A stretch of DNA of 64,000 nucleotides from Pseudomonas sp. Irchel s3h14 (lineage in GTDB: Bacteria > Pseudomonadota > Gammaproteobacteria > Pseudomonadales > Pseudomonadaceae), in assembly GCF_900187425.1 (NCBI RefSeq), contig NZ_FYDJ01000011.1, positions 62,001 through 126,000 of the forward strand, read 5' to 3'. This document shows positions 20,538-29,118 of this stretch, in pieces (the stretch's first letter is position 1; each line of letters starts with the position of its first letter). Below the pieces are notes generated by a model. It ran no database searches, was not told the origin of the DNA, and was given only the letters and a program-made list of their open reading frames with translations. A program made the position numbers and the translations under genes.

Positions 20538-21614
20538 GTGAAAATTCTAGTAACCGGCGGCGCCGGGTTTATCGGCTCGGCAGTCATCCGTCATATCATC
20601 TCCAACACTACCGACTCTGTCGTTAACGTCGATAAGCTTACTTACGCCGGTAACCTTGAGTCATTGGCCGAAGTTAGCCACAACTCGCGTTACGTATTCG
20701 AGCGCGTCGACATCTGCGACCGTGATCAGGTCGACCGCGTCCTGCGTGAACACCAACCGGATGCGATCATGCACCTGGCCGCAGAGTCCCACGTTGACCG
20801 CTCGATCTCTGGTCCGTCTGAATTCATCCAGACCAACATCATCGGCACTTACACCCTGCTGGAAGCTGCACGCCACTATTGGGCGGCGCTGGATGATGCG
20901 CGTAAAACCAACTTCCGCTTTCACCATATTTCGACTGACGAAGTTTACGGAGACCTCGAAGGTCCGGAAGACCTCTTCACCGAAACCACACCGTATCAGC
21001 CAAGCTCGCCATACTCCGCCAGCAAGGCCAGTTCCGATCACCTGGTTCGTGCCTGGAGCCGTACTTACGGCTTGCCGACCCTGGTCACCAACTGCTCGAA
21101 CAACTACGGCCCATGCCATTTCCCTGAGAAGTTGATCCCACTGATCATTCTCAATGCACTGGAAGGCAAGCCGCTGCCGGTCTACGGCAAAGGCAACCAG
21201 GTCCGCGACTGGCTCTACGTCGAAGACCACGCCCGCGCACTGTACAAAGTCGTGACCGAAGGCGTTATTGGCGAGACGTACAACATCGGTGGCCATAACG
21301 AAAAGCAAAACATCGAAGTGGTGCATACCCTGTGCGCACTGCTCGACGAACTGCGTCCCGATTCAGCTCACCGGCCACATGCCAGCCTGATCACTTACGT
21401 TCAGGACCGCCCGGGCCACGATCAGCGTTACGCAATCGACGCCAGTAAAATCCAGCGTGAGCTGGGTTGGACGCCGGAAGAAACCTTTGAAACCGGCATT
21501 CGCAAAACGGTGGAGTGGTACCTCAACAACACTGAATGGGTCGCTCACGTAAAGAGCGGTAGCTACCAGCAGTGGATCGACCAGAACTACGCAGATCGTT
21601 CGAACAAAGCATGA
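20538..21614 (+). CDS. rmlB: RmlB, dTDP-glucose 4,6-dehydratase
   Basis: A 358-residue extended SDR. NAD-binding TGGAGFIGS is at residues 6-14, the catalytic threonine in STDEVYGDL, and YSASKASSDH provides the Tyr/Lys. It makes dTDP-4-keto-6-deoxyglucose, shared precursor of dTDP-L-rhamnose and of the FdtA/FdtB branch encoded at 43-45 kb. GTG start at 20538. The stop overlaps the rmlD start (ATGA). First gene of the O-antigen locus. Confidence 0.96.
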   Translation: MKILVTGGAGFIGSAVIRHIISNTTDSVVNVDKLTYAGNLESLAEVSHNSRYVFERVDICDRDQVDRVLREHQPDAIMHLAAESHVDRSISGPSEFIQTNIIGTYTLLEAARHYWAALDDARKTNFRFHHISTDEVYGDLEGPEDLFTETTPYQPSSPYSASKASSDHLVRAWSRTYGLPTLVTNCSNNYGPCHFPEKLIPLIILNALEGKPLPVYGKGNQVRDWLYVEDHARALYKVVTEGVIGETYNIGGHNEKQNIEVVHTLCALLDELRPDSAHRPHASLITYVQDRPGHDQRYAIDASKIQRELGWTPEETFETGIRKTVEWYLNNTEWVAHVKSGSYQQWIDQNYADRSNKA

Positions 21615-22504
21615 AAATCCTTCTGCTGGGAAAAAACGGCCAGGTAGGCTGGGAGCTGCAGCGCTCCCTCGCACCGCTGGGTGAGTTAATCGCCCTGGAC
21701 CGTCATACAGTTGATGGCTTGTGCGGAGATCTGTCCGATCTCGATGCCTTGCGCGCAACGATTCGCCAGGTCAAGCCCGACGTCATCGTCAATGCTGCGG
21801 CCTACACCGCTGTCGATAAAGCCGAGTCCGAGACCGAGTTGGCCGACCGTGTGAACGGTCAGGCAAGCCAGGTCATTGCCGGAGAGGCTGCGACTCTGGG
21901 TGCCTGGCTGATTCATTATTCGACTGACTACGTCTTCAGCGGCCAAGGCTTTACTCCGTGGCAAGAGTCAGATGCAGTCGCCCCGGTGAATCACTACGGC
22001 GCGAGTAAACTGGCCGGCGAACAGGCGATTACCGCGTCGGGCTGCAAGCATCTGATCTTCCGCACCAGCTGGGTCTATGGCGCTCGCGGCAACAACTTCG
22101 CCAAGACCATGCTGCGTCTGGCCAAGGATCGCGAAACCTTGAGTGTCATCGCCGACCAGATCGGAGCCCCAACCGGGGCAGACCTGATTGCTGACGTGAC
22201 TGCGTTGGCCATTCAGCAAGTTCTGCAACGTCCCGAGCTGTCGGGCTTGTATCACTTGGCGGCCAGTGGCGAAGTGTCCTGGCACGGCTATGCTAGCCAT
22301 GTGATCGGTTTCGCCCAAGACAACGGCGAGCAGCTCGCCGTAACGGCGATCAATCCGATCGAAACGACGGCTTATCCAACACCTGCGCGCCGCCCTCTGA
22401 ATTCGCGATTGAATACTCAGAAGCTGCGTGACAACTTTTCTCTACACTTGCCGGATTGGCAAAGTGGCGTAACCCGAATGCTTAAGGAAGTTCTGAATAA
22501 ATGA
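21611..22504 (+). CDS. rmlD: RmlD, dTDP-4-dehydrorhamnose reductase
   Basis: A 297-residue extended SDR. The N-terminal LLLGKNGQVGWEL binds NAD(P), STDYVFSG is the family signature, and YGASKLAGE carries the Tyr/Lys pair. It catalyses the last step to dTDP-L-rhamnose. The start is the ATG at 21611, overlapping the rmlB stop. An earlier in-frame GTG lies inside rmlB. It requires the RmlC epimerase product, but rmlC is not in this window. Confidence 0.95.
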   Translation: MKILLLGKNGQVGWELQRSLAPLGELIALDRHTVDGLCGDLSDLDALRATIRQVKPDVIVNAAAYTAVDKAESETELADRVNGQASQVIAGEAATLGAWLIHYSTDYVFSGQGFTPWQESDAVAPVNHYGASKLAGEQAITASGCKHLIFRTSWVYGARGNNFAKTMLRLAKDRETLSVIADQIGAPTGADLIADVTALAIQQVLQRPELSGLYHLAASGEVSWHGYASHVIGFAQDNGEQLAVTAINPIETTAYPTPARRPLNSRLNTQKLRDNFSLHLPDWQSGVTRMLKEVLNK

Positions 22505-23391
22505 GCACGACAAATCGTAAAGGCATCATCCTCGCTGGCGGCTCGGGCACGCGTCTGCATCCGTTGACCCTCGGCGTGTCCAAACAGATGCTGCCGATCT
22601 ACGATAAGCCGATGATCTTCTATCCGCTGTCAGTGCTGATGCTTGCGGGTATGCGCGAAGTCCTGATTATCTCTACGCCTGAAGACTTGCCATGTTTCCG
22701 CAAATTGCTGGGTGACGGCAGCCTGTACGGCATCAAGCTGACCTACGCCGAACAACCTACTCCGGATGGTCTGGCACAAGCCTTCATCATTGGCGAAGAG
22801 TTCATCGGCGAAGATCCTTGCTGCCTGATCCTGGGCGACAATATCTTTTACGGTCAGCATTTCTCGGACAACCTGCGCTCCGCCAGCTCTCAACAACATG
22901 GCGCTACCGTATTCGGCTACCACGTCTCCGACCCGGAACGCTTCGGTGTTGTCGAGTTCGACAAAACCGGGCGCGCTCTTAGCATTGAAGAGAAACCGCT
23001 GAAGCCAAAATCCAACTATGCAGTGACCGGCCTGTACTTCTACGACAACGATGTTGTCGAGATCGCCAAGAGCATTAAGCCGTCCGAGCGTGGCGAGTTG
23101 GAAATCACCGACGTTAACCGCGCCTACCTCGAGCAGAACACCCTCAATGTAGAAATGCTCGGACGCGGTTTTGCCTGGCTGGACACGGGGACTCACGACT
23201 CGTTGCTCGAGGCCAGTCACTTCGTGCACACGATCGAGCAGCGTCAAGGCTTGAAAGTGGCCTGCCTGGAGGAGATCGCCTACAACAACGGTTGGATTAC
23301 CGCTGAACAGTTGGGCGCTCAGGCCGATAAGCTGAAGAAGACTGGCTATGGTCAGTACCTGCAAAAACTGCTGGATTTGGATTCCCTCTGA
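22501..23391 (+). CDS. rmlA: RmlA, glucose-1-phosphate thymidylyltransferase
   Basis: A 296-residue nucleotidyltransferase. LAGGSGTRLHPLT is the NTP-binding signature, followed by QPTPDGLAQAF and LGDNIFYGQ. It forms dTDP-glucose from dTTP and glucose-1-P and is usually feedback-inhibited by dTDP-rhamnose. ATGA overlap with rmlD; followed by a 54-base gap and then a glycosyltransferase instead of the usual rmlC. Confidence 0.96.
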   Translation: MSTTNRKGIILAGGSGTRLHPLTLGVSKQMLPIYDKPMIFYPLSVLMLAGMREVLIISTPEDLPCFRKLLGDGSLYGIKLTYAEQPTPDGLAQAFIIGEEFIGEDPCCLILGDNIFYGQHFSDNLRSASSQQHGATVFGYHVSDPERFGVVEFDKTGRALSIEEKPLKPKSNYAVTGLYFYDNDVVEIAKSIKPSERGELEITDVNRAYLEQNTLNVEMLGRGFAWLDTGTHDSLLEASHFVHTIEQRQGLKVACLEEIAYNNGWITAEQLGAQADKLKKTGYGQYLQKLLDLDSL

Positions 23392-23445
23392 GTCGAGAGG
23401 GTTTACTTTCAAACCTAGCGTTTAATCCGTGCAAGCAGGAATAGC

Positions 23446-24369
23446 ATGCCAGTAAAACATCCCAAGGTTGCAGTTTTGCTGGCTGCGTACAACGGAATGC
23501 AGTGGATTGAGGAGCAACTGGTCTCGATTCTCGGCCAGTTATCGGTCGACGTTACCCTGCACATTAGCATCGACCCCTCTACTGACGGCACCGAGGCGTG
23601 GTGTAAAGCTTATGCGGCTGAGCATCCAGCAGTTGTAGTGCTTCCGGATGCCAATCGCTTCGGCGGAGCATCGCGCAACTTCTTTCGGTTGATCCGGGAC
23701 GTTGACTTCGATGGCTACGACTTCGTCGCCTTTGCCGACCAGGACGACATCTGGTATCCCGACAAGCTGCACAGAGCAACCCAGGCGCTGCAGGCACGAG
23801 GAGTAGATGCCTACTCCAGTAACGTGACGGCGTTCTGGCCAAGCGGCAGAACCCTGCTGCTGGACAAGGCGCAGCCTCAGGTCGCCTGGGATTTTTTGTT
23901 CGAGGCAGCCGGGCCTGGCTGCACCTATGTCTTTAGAAAAAGCCTGGTAGAAGCGTTGAAAGGCTCGATGCTCGCCAACTGGCAGCAACTGCAAGGTGTA
24001 ACTTTGCATGACTGGTATTGCTACGCCTTTGCGCGCAGTCATGGTTACCGTTGGTATATCGACCCGTTACCCAGCATGGATTACCGGCAGCACGAGCGTA
24101 ATCAGGTCGGTGCCAATACAGGCCTGAGTCCGTTGATCGCTCGTTACAAAACCATTCATGATGGTTGGTGGTTCGGTCAGGTTCGCCTGATTGCAGATCT
24201 GGTGGGGGAGGGGACGAAGCCCTTTGAAGGTGTCTTGCTGCAATTACGGCGTACGGAATTGATGAAACTGTCCTTCAGTGCCTGGCAATGCAGGCGCCGG
24301 GTACGGGACAAAATTTTCTTCTTTTTTATCTGTTGGGTCACCGCGTTGATAGGGAATAAAGCTCAATGA
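23446..24369 (+). CDS. Family 2 glycosyltransferase (possible rhamnosyltransferase)
   Basis: A 307-residue GT-A fold enzyme. VAVLLAAYNGMQWIEEQL is the N-terminal nucleotide-sugar-binding start, SIDPSTDGT follows, and AFADQDDIWYPDKL contains the DQDD metal-binding motif typical of rhamnosyltransferase-like GT2 enzymes. It is placed right after the dTDP-rhamnose genes, so L-rhamnose is a reasonable donor guess, but the specificity cannot be read. The stop overlaps the next gene by four bases. Confidence 0.8.
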   Translation: MPVKHPKVAVLLAAYNGMQWIEEQLVSILGQLSVDVTLHISIDPSTDGTEAWCKAYAAEHPAVVVLPDANRFGGASRNFFRLIRDVDFDGYDFVAFADQDDIWYPDKLHRATQALQARGVDAYSSNVTAFWPSGRTLLLDKAQPQVAWDFLFEAAGPGCTYVFRKSLVEALKGSMLANWQQLQGVTLHDWYCYAFARSHGYRWYIDPLPSMDYRQHERNQVGANTGLSPLIARYKTIHDGWWFGQVRLIADLVGEGTKPFEGVLLQLRRTELMKLSFSAWQCRRRVRDKIFFFFICWVTALIGNKAQ

Positions 24370-25328
24370 CAGCCCCAAAGGTATTGGTCACGGGGGCAGG
24401 CGGTTTCGTGGGTGAGGCGCTGGTTTTCAGGATGTTGGTGGACAAACAGTTCGCTCCGATCGCAGCCGCTCGCAGTCCCACCCGGTTACAGGGTTTATGC
24501 CCGGTTGTACCCTTTGATCTGAATGATCCTGAAGCCTTGTCTGAGTTGAAGGATGTAAGTGCGGTCGTCCACGCGGCGGCCAGAGTTCATGTGATGAACG
24601 AAATCGCTTCTGATGCCTTGGCCGAGTTTCGCAAGGTCAATGTGGAGGGCACTCTTCGGTTGGCAAAGCGCGCCGCTGAATCGGGAGTCAAACGCTTCAT
24701 CTTCATCAGTTCGATCAAGGTCAATGGCGAAAGCACCCTGCCAGGCAAGCCGTTCAAGGCTGACGATACTCCGGCCCCGGTGGATCCTTATGGCGTGTCC
24801 AAGCACGAGGCTGAACAAGCCCTGAGACAACTTGCTCGTGAAACCGGAATGGAAGTGGTGATTATTCGCCCGCCATTGGTCTATGGGGCGGGGGTTAAAG
24901 CCAATTTTCTGAGTATGCTGCGCTGGCTCAACAAAGGTATTCCGTTACCGTTGGGAGCGGTCCGGAATCAGCGTAGCCTTGTGGCGATCGGAAACCTGGT
25001 GGACCTTGTAATCACCTGTATCGATCATCCTGCCGCAGCGAACCAAACCTTTCTGGTCAGTGATGGCCAGGACTTGTCCACAACTCAAATGCTACGTCGC
25101 CTGGGCAATGCGCTCGGGACGAAGGCCTGGCTCTTGCCATTGCCAGAGTGGTTGCTGGTAGTGGCGGCTTCGGCATTGAGAAAGCAATCCGTTGCTCAAC
25201 GGATCTGCGGGTCATTGCAGGTCGACATCAGCAAAAATCGTGAATTATTGGGGTGGACACCCCCCATCAACATGGATGAAGCCATGCGCCAAACCGCAGG
25301 TCACTATCTGGACGCGCAGACGAAATGA
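24366..25328 (+). CDS. NAD-dependent epimerase/dehydratase, WbpV-like
   Basis: A 320-residue extended SDR with TGAGGFVGEAL at residues 9-19, SSIKVNGE as the catalytic serine region and YGVSKHEAE with Tyr/Lys. It resembles the UDP-sugar C4-epimerase/reductase group (WbpV/WbjF-type) found directly before the initiating transferase WbpL in Pseudomonas O-antigen loci. It probably completes UDP-FucNAc or UDP-QuiNAc-type sugars made from the WbpM product. Overlaps both neighbours by four bases. Confidence 0.78.
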   Translation: MTAPKVLVTGAGGFVGEALVFRMLVDKQFAPIAAARSPTRLQGLCPVVPFDLNDPEALSELKDVSAVVHAAARVHVMNEIASDALAEFRKVNVEGTLRLAKRAAESGVKRFIFISSIKVNGESTLPGKPFKADDTPAPVDPYGVSKHEAEQALRQLARETGMEVVIIRPPLVYGAGVKANFLSMLRWLNKGIPLPLGAVRNQRSLVAIGNLVDLVITCIDHPAAANQTFLVSDGQDLSTTQMLRRLGNALGTKAWLLPLPEWLLVVAASALRKQSVAQRICGSLQVDISKNRELLGWTPPINMDEAMRQTAGHYLDAQTK

Positions 25329-26344
25329 CTTTTTTGTGGCTGCTACTTGCAGTATTCGTTGTTTCCTGGGGGCTGACGCTTGTTTTACGTCGTTATGCTT
25401 TGGCCAAGAGCTTGATGGATATACCAAACGAGCGCAGCTCTCACTCTGTGCCTACTCCTCGGGGTGGAGGTGTAGCTATTGTTGTCTCTTTTCTGTTGGC
25501 GCTTCTGATCCTTCGCGGTCTTGATTTGATGAGCCTGGCGACGCTCTTTGGTTTGCTGGGGAGCGGCTTGTTGGTCGCGCTTATCGGTTTTGCCGATGAT
25601 CACGGGCATATCGCTGCAAGGTGGCGCCTATTAGGCCATTTTGCTGCCTCGATATGGGCGTTGTATTGGCTGGGAGGCTCTCCTTGCGTCACGCTCTTTG
25701 GCGTTACCCTTGATCCAGGGTGGATTGGGAATATTTTGTTCGTGCTGTATTTGGTCTGGATGCTGAATCTTTACAACTTCATGGATGGCATTGACGGCCT
25801 GGCCAGTGCTGAAGCGATCAGTGTCTGCCTCGGAATGTTGCTGGTCTATTGGTTTAGCGCAAACCTCGAACTGGCGTGGGGGCCTCTGGCTCTGGTGGCA
25901 GCGGTCGCGGGTTTTCTCTGTTGGAACTATCCGCCGGCGAAAATTTTCATGGGAGACGCAGGCAGTGGTTTTTTGGGGGTTGTATTGGCAGGGATGTCCA
26001 TTGAGGCAGCCTCCAAGTCGCCCGAGTTGCTCTGGAGCTGGTTGATCATGCTTGGCGTTTTCATTGTTGACGCGACGTGGACCCTGATGCGCAGGCTCTT
26101 GCGAGGTGAAAAAGTATATGAAGCCCACCGCAGTCATGGTTACCAATATGCCTCTCGCAAGCACCGTAGCCATAAAACAGTAGTGCTGGCATCGATCACT
26201 ATTAATTTTGTATGGCTCATGCCGATATCGATTGCTGTAGCAAGTGGGTGGATTTCCGGATTTTTTGGTATGGTCGTAGCTTATGCTCCACTGCTATTTA
26301 TCGCATGCACCTACAAAGCTGGAGAGTCGGAGCAAGTAGTGTAA
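25325..26344 (+). CDS. WbpL-like undecaprenyl-phosphate phosphoglycosyltransferase (GT4/WecA family)
   Basis: A 339-residue polytopic membrane protein with about ten helices. The cytoplasmic loops hold DIPNERSSHSVPTPRGGG, ADDHGHIAARWRLLGHF, NLYNFMDGIDGLA (DGID catalytic) and FMGDAGSGFLG, all diagnostic of the WecA/MraY/WbpL family. A histidine-rich EAHRSHGYQYASRKHRSH follows. It transfers sugar-1-P (GlcNAc/FucNAc/QuiNAc type) to undecaprenyl phosphate to start O-antigen synthesis. Codon use becomes more AT-rich after this gene. Confidence 0.88.
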   Translation: MTFLWLLLAVFVVSWGLTLVLRRYALAKSLMDIPNERSSHSVPTPRGGGVAIVVSFLLALLILRGLDLMSLATLFGLLGSGLLVALIGFADDHGHIAARWRLLGHFAASIWALYWLGGSPCVTLFGVTLDPGWIGNILFVLYLVWMLNLYNFMDGIDGLASAEAISVCLGMLLVYWFSANLELAWGPLALVAAVAGFLCWNYPPAKIFMGDAGSGFLGVVLAGMSIEAASKSPELLWSWLIMLGVFIVDATWTLMRRLLRGEKVYEAHRSHGYQYASRKHRSHKTVVLASITINFVWLMPISIAVASGWISGFFGMVVAYAPLLFIACTYKAGESEQVV

Positions 26345-26480
26345 TTAAAAAGCGTCAGAAACACATATCAACACAGGTTTGCATGGTCGCCTCTCTTGTG
26401 GAGCGTCTTGGGAAGAACCTGCCGCTGATGTTGTGATATTTGCAGGTCGCTAAGTTGCATTGGTTAGGGGATTCGATTTA

Positions 26481-28418
26481 ATGAGTGGTTTATTCAGTAT
26501 GGTTGCTTCAAAAACTTGGCAAGTCGTAACGCGTTTTTTTCGAGGGCTGAGCGCTTTTTTGGCCAAGTCTAAAGCGTTCATTCGGCCCTTTTACCAAAAG
26601 TTTCCTTTCCTTGTGTGGGTTCGTGTTCGTATACATTTGTTTTTCAAGCGTTTGCGCGAAAACATAATGTTAGTGATTTATTCGCGAAATAATACCAAGG
26701 CGATACAGGCTATATTGAATCGTCGTTTTTCACGGTTCCAGAACTCGTCGGTCGCCCAGGCGCAACCCGTTATTGATGTGTCGGTGGTCACGTTCAATAG
26801 TGGCAAGTGGATTGATGGTTTTTTTGAATCGTTAAAGGCGCAGAGTTACCCGCTCAGCAAATTGAATATGTTCTTTGTTGATAACGGGTCTTCGGACAGC
26901 ACCCTCGAAGCATTGCAGCGTTGGCAGGCATTGCTTGGTGAGGAAGTGGCTGGTTTCGACATTCTGGAAGGCGGCAATGTCGGGTTTGGTGCCGGGCATG
27001 AAAAGGCAATCCATAAAGGAAGCTCTGAGTATTTTCTTGTTAGTAATGTAGATATCGTTTTTGCCAAAGACGCTATAACCAGAGTGGTGGCCGCTGCGTT
27101 GGCTGATGCCAAGGCTGAGGTGGCATCCTGGGAGTTGAGGCAGGCACCTTATGAGCATCCTAAATATTACGATCCGGTAACGTTGGAAACCAACTGGTCG
27201 TCCCATGCTTGCGTACTCGTAAGAAGGTCGGCTTACGTTGAAGTCGGTGGATACGAGCGCGAGATCTTCATGTATGGCGAAGACGTCGAGCTTTCCTATC
27301 GCTTCAGGTCCTATGGATACCAACTCAAGTATTGCCCGTCCGCCGTCGTCTATCATTATACCTATGAGCATGAGCATCATATAAAACCGATTCAGTATAC
27401 CGGCAGCACGCTGGCCAATGCTTATATCAGGCTACGCTATGGGAATTTGAGCGATAGAGTGGGTGGCTTTATCTTGCAGTGCCTGCTTTTGCTCCGTCCG
27501 GAACCCTATGCTGGCGCCCGTCGCGATGTGTTCAGAAACTTCGGTGTGATATTCAAGAAGGCTCGGTATTTTATGCAGGGCAAGGGGCCGAGTGAAAACT
27601 GCTATTTCCCTTTCCGGGGCTTTGATTATGAAATGATCAGGGATGGGGCGTTCTGGGAAGTGGGTGAGCCATTGGCCGATTGCCCTCTTGTTACTGTGGT
27701 TACTCGAACTTACAAGAATCGAGGAGAGTTTCTCAGGCAGTCCATGATGTCCGTGCTTAATCAGACGTATCCGAATATCGAGTTGATAGTCGTTGAGGAT
27801 GGCGGTTCTACGATGAGCTCGGTTGTCGCTGATTTTGAGTTTCCGGAGGGAATGAGTGTCAGTTATTACTCCCTCGATAAGGTCGGTCGTTCGGTTACCG
27901 GTAATTATGGTCTCGAAAAGGCAGCCGGAAAATATTGCATGTTTCTCGATGATGATGATTTGCTTTTTGCGGATCATGTCGAGGTGCTTGTTGGTGCGTT
28001 GGCGAAAAATTCTGATGCGGTAGCGGCCTACTCATTGGCACTGGAAGTCGGTACTGTTGCCAGTGGCGTGGAAGAGCAATATTTTGAGGTTAGTCATGCT
28101 GTACCTCCGATTCTCAAGCAAGAGTATGACTATGATGTTCTGTTGGATCACAACTTTATAGCCATCCAGTCTCTCCTTTTTCAAAAGGATCTCTACTTGC
28201 AGAGAGGTGGATTTCAAACCGATATGAGCAGTCTCGAAGACTGGAATCTTTGGTTGCGCTATGGTTACGGCAATACGTTTGCTTATGTGCCAAAAACAAC
28301 GTCTTTGTTTAGAACTCCTGGTGACCCCTCTGTACGGGTGGAGCGGCATATGCAGTTGCATGAAGCTTATTATATTGCCAAGAATCACGCAGTGAAAACG
28401 TGTAAGAGTTATACCTGA
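26481..28418 (+). CDS. Bidomain family 2 glycosyltransferase
   Basis: A 645-residue protein with two GT-A domains. Domain 1 (about 97-330) starts DVSVVTFNSGKWIDGFFESL and contains FVDNGSSDST and SNVDIVF. Domain 2 (about 400-615) starts PLVTVVTRTYKNRGEFLRQS and has LDDDDLLFADH. The first 90 residues are basic and contain hydrophobic/aromatic stretches suited to membrane association. It may add two successive sugars. I choose the ATG at 26481, which has AGGGGA 10 bases upstream, over the TTG at 26460. Visibly more AT-rich than the housekeeping genes, suggesting transfer. A terminator follows. Confidence 0.82.
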   Translation: MSGLFSMVASKTWQVVTRFFRGLSAFLAKSKAFIRPFYQKFPFLVWVRVRIHLFFKRLRENIMLVIYSRNNTKAIQAILNRRFSRFQNSSVAQAQPVIDVSVVTFNSGKWIDGFFESLKAQSYPLSKLNMFFVDNGSSDSTLEALQRWQALLGEEVAGFDILEGGNVGFGAGHEKAIHKGSSEYFLVSNVDIVFAKDAITRVVAAALADAKAEVASWELRQAPYEHPKYYDPVTLETNWSSHACVLVRRSAYVEVGGYEREIFMYGEDVELSYRFRSYGYQLKYCPSAVVYHYTYEHEHHIKPIQYTGSTLANAYIRLRYGNLSDRVGGFILQCLLLLRPEPYAGARRDVFRNFGVIFKKARYFMQGKGPSENCYFPFRGFDYEMIRDGAFWEVGEPLADCPLVTVVTRTYKNRGEFLRQSMMSVLNQTYPNIELIVVEDGGSTMSSVVADFEFPEGMSVSYYSLDKVGRSVTGNYGLEKAAGKYCMFLDDDDLLFADHVEVLVGALAKNSDAVAAYSLALEVGTVASGVEEQYFEVSHAVPPILKQEYDYDVLLDHNFIAIQSLLFQKDLYLQRGGFQTDMSSLEDWNLWLRYGYGNTFAYVPKTTSLFRTPGDPSVRVERHMQLHEAYYIAKNHAVKTCKSYT

Positions 28419-28459
28419 GTTCGTGCTTTAGCGGTTTTTGGTATTGAATTTTGTGAATT

Positions 28460-28489
28460 GAGTCATTCCGTGTGAGTGGCTCTTTTTTT
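28460..28489 (+). terminator. Rho-independent terminator after the bidomain glycosyltransferase
   Basis: GAGTCATTC and GAGTGGCTC pair over nine positions (two G-U) around a 5-base loop, followed by seven Ts. The next gene therefore needs its own promoter. Confidence 0.8.
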
Positions 28490-29118
28490 GTATTTCTCTA
28501 CTGATGGAGCTCTGGCTGGTTGGTCGATGTCGTTGGTTTTGTATACAGTTTGTTGGCTCTTTATTGGTTTTTTGCTCCTCAATATTCTGGTTTTTTGTCC
28601 AGATGGATGGGGGCAGCCCTTTAAATAAGCAAATCAGGCTGTTTCGGGAGGGGCGCAAGCCTGGGTCAGGATGGTTTCGAGCGGTGCACGGTCCTGTGTC
28701 CCGTCAACGATTCGGTCCACCGTGTGCGTGCCTGGGTTTGAGGTGTTTTTCGCCCTTGGCGGTAGGGGCTTGAACCTTTTTTTTGGGCGCTGCGGCCAGG
28801 CCATAGGTGAGAAACCCAGTATTTCTGAGCTATTTTGAATGTTAAGACCAAAAAATGTTATAAATCAGTTTTGGTTGGTTTCGCGCTTGTTTGCTCCGGG
28901 TCAGTGACCGCGCTTGTGGTTCGCTCGGCCCAAGGGGGCTAACGTCGTCGACGTATAGTCGTCGCTGGAACCAGGGAGTGGTCATTTGCAAGTGTTACCC
29001 TTTTATGTAGGGCTATGGTTGTAGCCGTCTTACAGGGTGTTCGGATTAGTGCAGATAATTTACTCGATTGGAAGTGCGTTGCTGAGAGTCAGCATGCCCA
29101 TAGGATTTTTTGACGCAT
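28490..29118 (+). other. Gene-free stretch before the giant glycosyltransferase gene
   Basis: About 630 bases without a believable gene. A short open frame at 28504-28773 has no ribosome-binding site and an unprotein-like composition. The promoter of the giant gene should be here, but I cannot point to a clear sigma-70 pair. The long leader is itself unusual for an operon-internal position. Confidence 0.4.

Noticed and set aside
28504..28773. 89-codon frame between the bidomain GT and the giant gene
   Set aside because: No ribosome-binding site, Trp/Cys/Phe-rich random-looking composition, no motif.
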